Shown here piece after piece: positions 17,901 through 32,900 of a stretch of DNA of 64,000 nucleotides (positions are counted from its first letter, which is position 1; each line of letters opens with the position of its first letter). The stretch is from Pterobdella sp. o SKG-2022 (lineage: Eukaryota; Annelida; Clitellata; Hirudinida; Piscicolidae). The notes beneath the pieces were generated by a model. It was given only the letters and a program-made list of their open reading frames with translations. It searched no databases and was not told the DNA's origin. Both the position numbers and the translations under genes were made by a program. The stretch spans positions 12,723,076 to 12,787,075 of the forward strand of contig OZ038320.1 of the NCBI GenBank assembly GCA_964035795.1. Reading direction: 5' to 3'.

Positions 17901-20900
17901 AAAGTTTTTATAAGTTATTAAAAAAGAAAATAGAGAATGAAAGCAATGATTGAAATAATTATACCAATAATAATTTTAATTCTAATATTAAGAGTTCACC
18001 TTCCTTGATGAGAGGGGTGACGAGCATCAGTTGGCGAGCCATGCACACGGCCATGATCTTGATGCAGCAGGGATGGGTCACTGATGCCATTACCCTCGCC
18101 TCTTCTAGCAGCTCATTTTGCTGACATGTTGTCGACCCTGTCATTAATGGGTGTTTGTATTTTTTATTTATTTCAGTGTCAGTTATGGTGTGAAAGTTAA
18201 TTTCCACTAATAAGAATCGTGTTGTTTGAGTTTGGTTTTTCAACATATAAAAGTAAACTGTGCTTTTGAATTTGAAGTAAAAATTAATTTTGAAAATCAG
18301 AAAAATGATTATACCTTCTACAAGCACCTTTATAGCCACCACCACTTTCAACTTTTCTTTCTCTGGACTCCAAATTCCCTAAAAGCATCATTTGAAATCG
18401 TTAAATGCAAGAGAGCTCTCAAAAAGTACATCAGCAATATGTTTAAAACATGCTTTTTTAAATCTTTTTCTATTTTTAACGATTGAACTTCAAATATTTT
18501 TTGCGCAAAACCGAAAAAACAGAAATGATGTCTTTTCAAATTAATCATTTTACAATAGTTTTGTTTACTCCTATTTTTAATCACTTGAACTTTATATAAT
18601 TAAGTCATTTGATGTCAAAAATTTCATTGACCTTGATCATTAACTAATTATAAAATACTAATATTTTATTCCAATACTTCAATTATCGAAAGTTCAAGTT
18701 CTTCAAAAGAATAATTCATTTAAAATTTTTTTTTGATATTCGAAAAACAAACTACATAAAAAATCATTTGAAGAATTTGCATAGTTATTATAATCAATGA
18801 TACAAACGTTAAGAGAGCCGCTTATTATCACATCATCTCACTTTATAGACAGTCCCAAACGCCCCAGAACCTATCTCCTTGTCCTTCTTCAGTTCATACT
18901 CATTGATCAGACGCAAGAACGAGTGATCTGGCTTAGTGTTGCTTGGAGAAATTATCTGAAATTAATATTTGATTCTTGCATAAGAAATATCATAAAGATT
19001 TAAGATGTCTTTGTAAACAATTAATTTCATTCTTAAATCCTTCTCTAAACACAAGAAAAACACTTAGTTACAAGTTTTGGTGTCAATTTATGCTGATAAG
19101 TTTGAGGAAATTTTCGGAAGCTTTTATTATTAGCTCTCAACACTTTTTCCCAGTTTGATTTTTTCATGTTTTGTGTGTTTCTTTTTTTCTTGATACAATA
19201 GTTTCATTTACTATCTTTTTTGTTATCATGAAAGATTTTGCAAAAAAACCAAACTACTCTGGTTGCGTGGTTTTGAAAATTTGAACTTATTGACATTTTT
19301 GTGGAAATATTTATTAAATAAGAAACTTGGATTATTTGATGAACAAACAGGGTGAAGTTTAAATTTGAGTCTAGCGGGACACCCAAGATTTTGAGTTTGT
19401 AAGATAAAGAAAGTGTGTGGCCGTCAAGAGTAACCACAGAAAAGAGATTGTATTTTGCCAAAAGAGAAAAGCTTCCAACCAACATCATTTTGTTTTTAGA
19501 AGGGTTTAGTTGAGGTTGACTCTGAGAAAGCCAAGAGTTTAGAGCGGAGAGACAACAAGATAATTTATGGAGAGTGGGTTTAGGATCTGGGAAAAAGACT
19601 TTTGTGATAAAGATAATGTCATCAGCAAACTGGTGAAAAGGCAAATCGTGCTTTTCAATAATGCTACAGATAAATGATGTATATAGAAAAAAGAGAATTG
19701 GTACCAGAACGGAGCACTGCGGTACGCCTGTGTTAAGGGATGTGAAAAAAAAAGAAAAATTTTCTCTTTTATCAAACTGAGAAGGTTGAGAGAGGTAGAA
19801 GCAAAAAATTTAAAAAAAACGAAATTAAAAATATTGAAGTGTCTTTTCAAAATTTCATTTAAGATATTATGATCAAGGGTGTCGAAAGCAGCAGAAAGAC
19901 CTAACGAAACCAAAACGGCGGCATGTTTAGTGGCACAGAGGTTGCGAAGACTGTCAGTAATGCATTGAAGCGCAGTTTTTTACTGATTGATATTGACGAT
20001 ATGCTGATTAGAAAAGATTAAAATTAGGAGATGAAGAAACGTGAGAAGTTATTCTATAAAGAGCGAGTCTTTCGATAATGTTTGAAGTGGTGCTTAAGTT
20101 AGAATTAGAGCGGTAGTTCAAAGAAATTATAGGGTACAACTTGCCTGTTCTAAGCAAAAGAAGAGCTTGTGCTGTTTTTAAAGGAGGCTGTAAATATTGC
20201 TTGCAAAAAGACAGATTGCGAAGTTTGAAAATTATTGGAGCACAGGTGGGATAAAGGTTTTAAAGTGGATGTGGTAATTAAGTCTAATGGAGAAGATCTG
20301 TTGGTGAGAACGCGTATGAGCCTACTTACTTTTTTAAAACTGACAGATGAATATGCGAAAGATTTTTGATTGTTTGGTAGAGTAGGATCTGTGCACATGG
20401 TATAGACGTTGGCAAAGATTTGTGAATAACATCGATTTTTTCTTTAAAAAGTTACTGAAGGTGTTCTCAAGATTGATAGTTTTTGGAGAATTACGTGGCA
20501 GAGAGTATCTATGTAAGATGGATATGACAGTTTTTCAAAAAACTTTCAAGTTTTGTGTGACAGATGTAAACGTGTTGTTAAAGTAGTCTATACAAGATTT
20601 AAAGATAAGAGCACGATCGATCTTACGAGATTCCTTGAAGGCAACAAGAAGACTGGCTGATACAGGCTTAGTAAACATCAATAATGAAGGAATTTTTTTT
20701 TCAAAGCTTCGTTAATTTTTTTCAGCAGTAAAGACTCCATTGGACAGTATGTGATGGGAGTGACTGCTAAGACGAAAGATGCGAGTGCGGAGTAGAGTAT
20801 GGTGGTCCTTAAGTGATTGGAAGGAGTTGTTCATTGTTGGAAAAAATTCTTCAACTGGAACATCAAAAAAGTGAATAAATTTATTATATATATGTGTGAG

Positions 20901-23900
20901 ATCTTTTTTCGAAGGCGACTTTATCGAGTTTTTTAAAAGAGCGGAAAACTCCTATGCGATGAGAGAGGGCGAAGGGGAGTTGCAAGATTGAAACTGCAAA
21001 AAATGAGATGATGATCAGAGCCAAAAGTTTCTTTGCCAAGACCTTGTATGAGATGACAGGTAAGTTTTGGAGTGATGATGAGGTCAAGAGTGTTAACAAG
21101 TTTATGAGTGAGAAAGCTAATATGCTGCACCAAACTGTCTTTGTGCAAAAGAATATTAAAGGGACTGTCAAGGTCGCGACAGAGGTTTTGAAAACTTCGA
21201 CTTTTAAGAAACGATTAAATGTCGAAACGAGAAAATAAAAATGAGCTGTGAGCTCACAGATAAAATTACTAGAGTTTTGAAAGCGGTAAATAACAGAAAT
21301 GGTCAAAGACCGTGTCGGAAAAGAGGCTTGAGCAGTTAATGCTTCAAAAGAAGAGTATGTTTCAGATTTTACAAGAGTTAGTTCAATGGAATTGGAAAAA
21401 CTCAAGGAAACTCCACAACCGTGTTTTTCATTAGAACTAAGAGAATGTTAAAGATAGTAACCCAGGGGTTAATTTCGTATTTTGTGACTTATTCTCATTT
21501 TGATTTTCATTTTTTTGTCTAGTGTTTGAAGCATATTTATAGACTAGCAAATGTATCAACTGTATTCTATTTTCAAAATCAGTTTTTAAATTTTGATTCT
21601 GCTTTCCATATATTTTCATAAACAGTTAGTTTAAAAAAGATTTTCAACATAAAAATCACATTTTAATAGATAAAATATGAAAATGTTTTAAATGCAATCA
21701 ACCTGTTGTATGTTCAAGCCTTGCATTTCAGCCTCCAACTTTTTAGTGTTTGCTACCATCTTGAGAGTTTTGATTCAGTTTCAAATGCATATACAAATAA
21801 AAAGCAAAAAAAAAATTTTTAAATCCATTTAAAAATAACTTTTCTATGAGATACGTACTCGTTGTCTTTTCATCACCACCCAGCCGACAATGGCAACAAT
21901 CACGGCCATCCCAATAAGGCTGAAGACCACTACAAAAACTCCTGGTCTTTTATAACTGATCAGTCATTTCAGATGTTTTAAAAAATATCAAGTCAAGTTT
22001 TTTCATTACACTATAACTTGATCGTAGCTATAAGGCGTCTCAGTTGCAGTTGGTGATACGTTACGTTCAATAAAATTTTTGAATTAAAATCATGTTTCAC
22101 TTACAAAGTACTGGCTGAGCTTTCTTGCATTACAGTCGAACAAATTTTTCTTCTTATTCCGTTTCCAAAATCTGTTTCAACTTCGAAAGGAACCGCTTTT
22201 GGACAAACGGATACACATGTGAACTGTAAGTTCAAATAGTTTCAATTTAAAAAAAAATAACAATAATAAATGTAAGTTCAATACAAGTTATTCGAAAAAA
22301 AATTTAAATAATTAAAAAATGTAGTTTTATTTTCAAATTTTTAACAAATCTTACGTTATCGACGGATGCATTGTCATAGGTGTAGTCATTGTTTTTCACT
22401 GATCTTCTTGTTCTGTTCATTGGGTCTTCGTGGTAAGGTTTGAAAGAAATTGTTGAACTCTCATCTTCATCATAATTGTCAGTCACATTCTCCATATCAG
22501 AATGATATAACCTCATTTTCCTGAAAATAGAAACATGTTCATAAAGTGTCCTATTCTCAGTGAAAACATAAAAACAAGAATTTGCAGAGTTTAATCAGAA
22601 AATTCAAGTTTTCAGCTAAATCATGCTTGAAAATTAAAAAATACACATTCAAAATAATTAAAATTAATCAATCAAATTTCGTAGGCCTGAAATAGAAACA
22701 CAGCAAAGCAACGCGAAGCTTACTCGCAGCTGAAGCATTGATGAGCCTCAGAACCATAACAGTCTTCACATTCAACATCACATGCCAAGCATTTTTTGAA
22801 AGAGTTCACGAAATGCTTTGGTGGGCACTCTTTCACACAAGATCCTGTGGTGGGAATTGTCGATGGGGAAATTCAATAAAAGATTTGTTATAGTTAATTA
22901 TCTGATTGAAAAAAATTATTGAAATTTGTTTATGAGTATTAAGCTATATAAAATACAGTCATAAATTTCTGAGTAAATTAATTAAGATATTCATAAAATA
23001 TAACAAACAACGGCATATAATTATAATGAAACAACGTGCACCTTGGTAAGACATGAACTTGCATTTACAAACATCATCAGTGGTGCCTCCTGTGAGGCAC
23101 GAGTCACAGACTGGGTGGCACAACTTGCAAATTTCCTTCGGACGTTTGTGTGTTTCATAAAGGTTTGAAGCTCATATCAGAGTAGAATTTAAATCTATAT
23201 TAGAAAAGTTGAATAAAATTGTCAAAAATAAACTTTCATTGACACTCGATTGAGTGGAATGAACTTTCAATAAAAAATAGTGTTTAAGATAAATTTTCAA
23301 AAAGTACCAAAGTTTCAAAAGTTGCGTTTCCGTCAGCCCGTCTAACTTTGAGTTTTTCGTGCATTCTGTAATGCTTACTATCACATACATCCTCGTTTGA
23401 ATCTATGCATGTATCTGAAAAAAAGTTAAAGTGATGAAAAAATATTTTTAAATGAAAAGTTAAAGCACGTAGTTTTATTAATTGATGAATAAATAATTCA
23501 CATGATATATTCATTATTAAAAATAGAATATCTGTAATTTTTTCTGAGCCTTTGCTTAATAACAATTTATAATAATCATTAATTTTAATAATATCAAAAT
23601 AAATTTGATGAAATCATTTTTAAACTCACTAGTCTCATGGAAGAGAAGGTGGCAACTAAAGCACCCACCATCACCTAGAACATCATTGCTGCCTGAACAA
23701 CCGTTCTTGCAAGTCAGAGCACATGCCATACATAAGCCTGTTTTCAACACATTTTGAGAGTTATAATTTGATATATATTGTTTTAATATCAATCTAAATT
23801 TGGTGAAAAGTTACTTGAGCTTGAATGATAAAAAAAGGTAATTTTTTAAAAATAGATAGAATCAAACTATCATTTAGATTAATGTTAAAAAATCCGAAAA

Positions 23901-26900
23901 GTTATTTTATAAATTAATGATGAACAACTAGTCATAGAGCACAAATTGAACACGAAGTACCATCATCATCTTGGTACATCATATGGGGACACGTCTTCAG
24001 ACAGTTCGAGCCATGTCTCGCATGTTTGCAGGATTTGCACCTGTCAGGACCCTGTGTTGCATACGTTTTGTAGTGGTTTTGTTACTTTGAAGTGCTCAGT
24101 AGTTAATGGTCATTTCATGGATTTTATTTATCGGATTTGTTTATATCGCCAATTCCTTAAATTAGAATATATTATTTTAAAATTTAGTGGTAATTTTTGA
24201 ATTGTATAACGTTTAAGAAATATTATGAAAGTCTTGGAAGTTTTATAGAACTCACAAATCCCGTGCACCCTCCCTCGCACTCAGCATCACACTTGACACA
24301 CTCGTTACCCATCTGTGTGTCATACATCATTCTTTTTTGTTCCACTAAAAATATCTATATCACACTAATTTTTACGTTTTTTTTCTTGAAAGATTACTGA
24401 ATAATTTCTATGAACTTCATTTCTACATACAATAGGTTTCGAATTTTACTGAACATTCAAACTGTTGTAGAAATCTGAAAGAAAAATCTATCATGTAATG
24501 ATTCTCATTCTTTAATCTATTAATTTTATAAAATCATGATGAAGCTACTTGGAAAAGGTTGGGGTAGTCTTTACAAGAAGCAACACACCGACCTAAGACA
24601 TTTTCATGAAGTTTTATTTCCCATTCATGATTTAGTTTTCAAATGAACATTTTTTGCTAAAGATATAACGATTAAACAGTTTAAGTTGGCCTTATAATGC
24701 TAATATTAGTTTTTAACCTTCAAATATGTAGTTTTTGCAGTGTTTACAACGCTCATCCCCTTCACCCCAGCAACCTCCAAAACATTCGCTATGACAAATT
24801 TTTCCTTCTTGTTCTATGGAATGAAGAAAACCGATTAATAACTCAATCAATTCTGCTTACGAAAAAACTTTAAAATAGAAAATAATAAAATAAAATATTA
24901 GAAGTTAAGTTTCAGATATCAATGAAAAACGCAAGTTTTCGGTAATTATAATATAAAGAAACTTTATAATTATTGTATCTTCTGTTTAGCGGTTTCTCAA
25001 CTAAACAAATATTCTTTCAACCACAAGATAGAAGCATTGACGATAAAAATTATAATACGAATCAACAAAATTAATAACGCGCAAGAAGTCAACGCTCATA
25101 CATATAGAGGTGCGCGCCACTCCTTCAGGCATGCCCACGGGCATGCTCAAGTTCAGCACACGAGTTTATAACTAGTGAAAAATTACTTGCAACAATTATA
25201 TTCAATGAAAAATTTCAATAAAAATTGAAATTTATTCATTTTTTAGTTTCTTCAATAACTTACAACGAACGAAGTACTTATACAATCTCACCACACTCTA
25301 AAGGATCTCTGTTGTCTGTGACATTCACTGGACCCCTGGATTTTTAGGAATTTGTATATAAAACTTGATTTTGTGTTTTAAGTCCACTATTATAACACCT
25401 AAAAATGAGATTGACGTTGATATAAGATTGATTTTTAAATAAGTTTAATTAGTATTTTCACAAACTAACCTGGCAATGCTTTCGAAGACTTGTTTGGAAA
25501 CGTAACACAACTGAGGATTTTTTCGCACATCAGCTTTGATTTGATCTGAAATTTTGAAGTTATATTTTTAGAGTTTTTTAATTAATATTAATAGTTTATT
25601 AAAATTAATTAATAACTATAACGATTAGACAGTTACTGATAGTGTTTTTCGCTTATTTTTCAAAAGTGACTTTCCAGAGACATCTTATGTATGTTTTGTA
25701 TAGCAATTCATCATCATCATCATTTTATTATAGTCAGCATCTTGCCCTTTTCCATGGGGTTACTGACTTCTTTTCATTACCAAACTGTCTCCCTTCATTT
25801 CACCCTGTCATAGCCATCTTCAAGAACTAATCCAAGCCCACGAAAAAAGTTTTCCATCATCCCTTTTCAGGTTAATCTTGGCCTTCCTCTTCCCCTACTA
25901 CCTTCAACCTCAAATCTCCACGCCTGTTTGACACAGTCGTCATCCTCTTTTCTTACTAAATGACCTAGCTATCTTAAACTTCCTTGCTTCACCATTTCAA
26001 CGATCGTACTATCCAACCCCAATCAACTCTTTTGTACTCACACCATCAGCTAACTACACACCACACATCATTCTAAGCATCCGTTTTTCTGCTCTTCTCA
26101 AAATATTCTCTTCAACGGATCTTACTACCCAGGTTTCCGAGCCATATGTCATGACAGGCCTCACACATGTCCTATAAATTTTTTCTTCAATATTCCATGT
26201 GTGTCTTTTACCACATAACATAGAAGACACACTGTTGAATGCCTTCTAGCCCAGTCCGATCCTTCGTGTAACAGCTAGCTCACTTCGTCCTCCACCATTC
26301 ACATTGTCTCCTAAATAACAAGAACTATTTACTTTCTCCAACTCACCTAGACAACCGTTTGAAGCATTTTTACATTCCAAATTTGCACCATTCATACAAA
26401 CCCTACATTCAAAATTTCCATTCATCCTACGAGAAACTCTCTTTACCCTAGCACACCGCGCCTGAATCCAATTCTTACATGTCTTGCACCTTACACAATT
26501 TATTTTAGACCTCTCAGCACACACGCCACATGGATCAATCTTAGCCAAAACAACAACCCCGCCACCACCCCTACTCTCAATGACCTTTGTCTTACCCAGA
26601 TTAACCTTCAATCCTTTCCCTTCGAAGGCTGCCTTCCAACGGATGAATTGTGCTTCTAGTTCTTCCATAGTCTCTGCCATCAAAACCAAATCATCTGCAT
26701 AAAGCAGTTCCTATAAAACACCTTTTCTTCCGTCTTTCGACAATACGTCTAGCACTATTGTAAACAAAAACGGCGAGAGAACCGATCCTTGATGGTCACC
26801 TACACCAACATCAAATTCTTTCGAATGTTCACCTCCAACCTTAACTCGCGTTTTTGCTCTTTTGTACATCGACATTACTGCTTGAACCAACTTTTCCAGT

Positions 26901-29900
26901 ACCAACTTCTTTCTCAGCGCCCATTCAATCACCTTTTTTGGCATCCGATCAAAAGCCTTGTCCAAATCAACAAAACAGATAAAAAGCTTCCGTTTCTTCT
27001 CAAGATAACTTTTCTGCATTCTCCTAAGAATAAAAATAGCGTCCACTGTGCTTTTGCCAGACATAAAACCAAATTGCATTTGGTCAACTTTCACTAACCT
27101 TCTTAACCTCTTCTCCAGCAACCTTTCCACCACTTTCATACCATGCTCTAAAAGCTTTACACTTCGATAGCTCGCACAGTCCATAACGCTACCTTTCTTA
27201 TAAATGGGAACAACTGTACTCATCCTCTAGTCATGAGTCATATCCATTCCATTGAGGGTTTTATTTGATATTTGCGAAATAACTTACTTACCATGTGGAG
27301 AAGCAGCTAGGTGCTTTTTGACAATTTCAGTTGGACCACTGGCCTTGCCATTCTTCATAATTCCTAGCGCTCTTTCCATTTCGTTTATAGCAAATAGTCT
27401 CATGGGACCTTCAACCACTTTTACATTCATCATTCCATCCCATGGATTCTTCTCATTCATGATGGCCTCCATGTGCTCCTTCCACACTCTCTTCCGACCA
27501 TCCTCGGCAAATACAATCTTCCCATTTTTGTCTTCAATGCAATTATTACCTGCTAAGTCATTTGCTTTTTCCTTCATCATTTTCATTCTACGGAATACGA
27601 CATTTCTGTCATTCCGTATCTCCTCCATCTCTTTCACCGCCTCATTCTTCATTGCCTCAGCAACAGCTCTCTTGGCTTTCTTTTTGTGAGAGAGATAGCA
27701 AGATTTATTTTCAGCCGATGAAAGTTGCTTCCACTTCTGAAAACTTTTCCTCTTCTTTGAGATGGCTTTTTGCACATCCTGATTCCACCACCAAGTTTCA
27801 CCGTGCTGAGGCTTACCTTTACTCGTACCACAAACCTCTTTGGCAGCTTTAAGAACGGAAGACTTATATTTTAACCATGCATTTTGTTCATCGCATTTCT
27901 CATACAAAACCTCAATTTTTTTTGAAAACTTTGTTTTGATATCTTCGTTCAAAAGTTTCCACACTTTTTTGCGATATTCCTTTTTAGCACAGGTACTTCG
28001 GGCATTTTTAAGCCACCTTCTCTCTATAAGTACCTTCAGAAGTTTATGCTGAAGCTCACCTCCAATTACACTTACATCCATCAGAAACTTCCTCTGCCTC
28101 TTCTTCATCAACACAAAATCAATCTCTTTCCCACTACACCCCCCTTAAGTTACCTTCTTACTATCCTTTTACTTGAACCAACTATTACCCACACACAGAT
28201 CCTTTTCAACACAAAATTCTAAAAGCAATCTTTCCTCCAAGTTTCTCTTGCCTATTCCGAAACCTCCATGAACGCCTTCAAACCCATCAAACTCTTTGCC
28301 AATGTGTCCATTAAAGTAATCTAAGCAATTCAAAAGTTCATTTGCATTTTCCATTTCACACCCTCTTGCCATCTCGTCATAAAACTTCTTCTTTTCACTC
28401 ATCGATCTTCCACATTGTGGGGCATACGCGCAAACAATTCTTTTTACCATAACTAATAACCACTACCATTACCCTATCTGATATCCTATTTATTTTCACA
28501 AAATTCATACATAAATCCTCTCTAACTATTATTCCTACACCACCTATCTTATCTTCATTACCAGACCACCATAGTTTGAGTCTTCTACCTGAGCTACCTA
28601 CAAACTTTGAACCCATGCCTCTACACCTCACTTCTTGGATGCAGCAAATACCAACCTCCCTCCTCACCAACTCTTCACGCAACTCCATACTCTTCCCATT
28701 TAATGAACCAATATTATAACTACCAAAAGAAAAAGACCTCCCAAAAGAACAAGAAGAAAAAGAAGAAAGCCCAGAGATTCTTAGCACCCTCTGTCCATTC
28801 AAGAGCTGCTGGGGACTGAAAGCCATTGATTTATTTTTTATATTCATGGAAAAATTTTTGGAGCAAAAAAGTGCTCGATGGAGCATGTCCTTGCTTCCAC
28901 TTCATAGCACATGTTTCATGACTTCAAATAACCAAATAAGAATGCAGCTAAATGAATTTTGTTTACTTACAAACAATTCATTCTATAACTGCAAGTCATG
29001 TTTAATATAGTAAGAAAATTGAAGTGAATGAAATCAAACTCTATCACGATATCGTGAACTCGCACTTTAAAACTTTAAACTTTAAAAAACATCGATTGAG
29101 GATTCATACATTAATTTGAAAAAAAGGCTATAATTTTCGAGAAGTATAACCTCATCATAAAACGTTAGCAGGCTATACTTATCGAAAATTATGGCTTTTA
29201 TTTTAAATAAATGTATGAATCTTCAATTGATGTTTTGTAAAGTTTAATTTCAAAAGTGAGGATTTATAGACACAAATTCATTTGAAAACACTGTTTTTCG
29301 ATAAGTAAAACCTAATCATAAGACATTAGTATCAAAATAAAAGTGAAAAATCAAAAAATGATGGTTTAAAAAAATAAAAACTTTTAGAGTTTTTGATGGA
29401 AACAAGCAAGGGGAAATTGAGGTTTTTCAAATTGTTGTTCATCAAGATTTGTAATCCTGTTGAAGAATCATTAATTATCGATGTTATTATTAAAATGGTC
29501 AAGTTAGAAATATTAAGATTATTTGTTACTACCGTTGTCTTCAATGGTCTCCAGGTTGGGGAAAGTGATATCCTCGAGAGTTGACACCGATATGGACAGG
29601 GCTCTATTTTGCTCCCTGTAATGCATAATGCTAAAGTTGTAACTTGGAAATTTTCTTCATCTAGCATTCAGAATTATTTTGATTTTCATTATAAAGTTCT
29701 AATTGCAGACTTTCTTAAGTTTTCAAGGTTAACATTTTAAAAGCAAATTTTATGTATAAATTACAAACGATTCTTTGCTTCTTTGTCCTCTGATTATTTT
29801 GAGATTCCTGAGAAAAGATAAGTTCCTGAAGTTTTCGTTTTGACCTATGATGGGTTTGAAGATTTTCAATTTGCATTTTATATCAAAATTTCAATTCTAT

Positions 29901-32900
29901 TTTATGAGATTTTTATCAAAAAATGAAATTAAAGATGCTTCAACCTAGGTAGAAAAATTAAAAAAAAACATGAAAAAATCGAATTTTCTAAAAAAAATTT
30001 TTTTATAATATTTATAATAATATACTTCATACAACAGGACTAGCGTCATATATTTCTTATATATTTACTATTTTCTACAGTTTGAGTCGTAGGCCTTAAA
30101 GTGTTATGAGAATAATTATGAGGCTGCAAGGAACCTTGAATTGTTAGGTACCCTGTTATTTCCTGCACCTTTGACAGGCTTTCTAGTATGCTCAAGTCAT
30201 CACTAAGAAGCATTTAATATGTATCAATATGATATTTATTAGGTTGTTCACAAATGTTAATTCAAATTAAATGGTTTTTACAGTTTAGAATAAATTAATC
30301 ACATTAAAAATGTTTGTTTAAATTAGTAATTAATTTCATTTCTGTAAATTGTGAAGAAAATTTAGTTGTAAATTTCATTTTGTAAATTTTTTTCAAAACT
30401 GTTTCAAATATAGTGAAAAAATTTCAAATAACAAAGATTATTCTCTTAAAAATACCGGTTGATAGTAGTATTTAAAATTTTCAGAGGGCCCGCAATAAGT
30501 GTGCAGTTTTCATAATGTCTCAACTTCTTGCTTGAAAATGCCCAGTTCGGATTAATGTTGCACGCTGCGTACAAAAAATCAGAAGAATAATTAAAAAATC
30601 AATAACAGGTTTCAAAAATATTTTTTATCATTCATCTTTGTCAATTTAATGTGGTATTTGTAGAGCGCTTTTCCTTATAAATCAAAGCACTACCATAACT
30701 TTAATGTAGCGAAACATCCTGTGAAACAGGTGCTAACAGTCGGCCCAAGCGAGATCGAGCCCGGTATCTTCAGATAATTAGTTTTATGCTCTACCATTGA
30801 GCTAAACGGTCCGACGTGAACGTCCACTCGCGAAGTCCTCTTAGTCTTCGTTCTTTTTACATAGTATAAAAAAATTACTTCAAATATCCTTGAATTAACA
30901 GTTTAGGAAATTTACATCAAATACACTTGAATTAATAGTATAGAAAAATTACTTCAAATACACTTACAAGAAAATATATGTAGAAAATAAAAGTGTTAAC
31001 TTTTTGGGCATCCTTTTTCTTCATCACACTCTTTGCACATTCGATTTGCACCGTTCTGGTATCCTGTTAGCACAAATTTAATTATATTGGGCGTTTACAT
31101 TTTTATCATAGTTTTTTATCACCGTTTCTTCAACGTCTAAGATGTTATAATCTTTTTTCAAAGTTTTTTATTTTTAGACAGTTGGAGTAAAAAGTTTTTT
31201 GTTCTATTTTTTCGATAACGCTCATTTTATGTAATGAAGTACTGAACATTTTGGTAGCAATTTGTGAAAATTAATAAATATATAGACTAAACATTTTTAG
31301 TATGAGTTAAAACTTTCACTTATAAAACTTTCAGTTTTTCCAAAATAAAAAAAGTAAACTTCAACTTATTAATATAAGTTTAGTTTTTTCAAGTTTTTTC
31401 ACCTGGTGGACAGTTTTGAAGACAATGTCCATTGCTGATTACTGTTGAAGCTGTATAGTTGAGTAAATACAAAAAAAAGATACTTTCAATAATTTTAACA
31501 TAATATTTTTAATATTCAAAAAAACTACACACTGGGACACTCTTTTACACACTGCTCCTTCAGTGAGTATCTGCCAGCTGGGTTCGGTACTGCGCAGATC
31601 AATGGTTTCATTTGTTTTTATAAAGATAACACAATTATTAAAGTTCATAAGATGACAATAAACAAAAATCATAAAAAATATATACAAATTATAATGTTTA
31701 ATGTCTCCAAAAAGCAGAAATCTACGAAAATTTTTGCATTTTGATATTCAAATGTCAGTTATACACTTATAAAATACTTTAAAAAGTTTTTCAATTATTG
31801 AGAAATCCGAATTTTGATAAATGAATTATTCAAAACCAACTGTGTTAAAATCAATTGTTTAAAAATTTTCATTCATTCAAGTTTATTTGATTTTAACAGA
31901 TCTGACTCCATTATAGTCAATGAAGTTAATTTTGGCCAACTTTGTCTCATGGTAACGGGATCGTAGATGTAGACATCAGGACAAACCTCTACACACATGC
32001 CAGTGTTGTTAAAGTTTCGGCAGTTCTGTAGCATGTTAAAGTTAAGATACAAAAATTTTATAAGAAAGTTCATTATATAATACAAAGGTTCAGTAGTCTA
32101 TTTGAAAAGTTTTTTAAAGAATCGACATATACACTAAATTAAGGACAGGACAACCAGTTTGAATATTATGAACCATTTCATGCCAACATTTCTCATAAAA
32201 GTGTGTTTTTAATTAAAATTTAGTTAATATCAGACTAATAAAATTCAAGAAATCAAAAACTTTATTCAAATTAAACTAGATTTCGATGAAAAATATCGAA
32301 GAAACGATAAGTACCAGGCACTCATCAGGTTGGATGCCATAACAACCACCAATGCACTGAATATGACAGCAGTATCTGATGGAAGTTCAGAAATTAGTAA
32401 CTTTGATTTGAATTAGTCTAAAAATAATTTTTATGAAAAACTAAAATCATTCTGGTAACAATGGCGCAGATAGTTTTAGTGGGCCATGCCTTGGTATATC
32501 TTTTCATTAAAGGTTCAAGGGTCTATTACAAAAGTTTATTACAAAAATTTTTAATTCTTAATAAAATCATCATCAAGTGAAAAATGATGACGATTTAACT
32601 ATGAATCCAAAATCTGCGAACTAAATTTTTGAACACTTTTGTGTTATATTTTTCTTCATTCGTAGGCTAGCATGTTAATCTTTATTCTTGTATTTATAGA
32701 AAGTTTTAATTAATTGGTAAATAGTTCAAAGAGATCACAATTGATTAATTGAGAATAAATGGTTTTTAAATTCTATTCAATAAAGTGCTAGTGAAAAACT
32801 ACATTTACGATTTAAATGACAGTTTTGAAATAAAACGCATGTTGAGGTTAACTGAAAAACACGTTTTTCGTTGAAAGTTTTCCAACCGAAAACTTGAGAA

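Noticed and set aside
21008..21238. Plus-strand open frame of 76 residues
   Set aside because: Antisense of the endonuclease region of the LINE fragment.
27252..27852. Plus-strand open frames rich in Phe/Ser
   Set aside because: Antisense of the Lys/Glu-rich linker of the family-B LINE.
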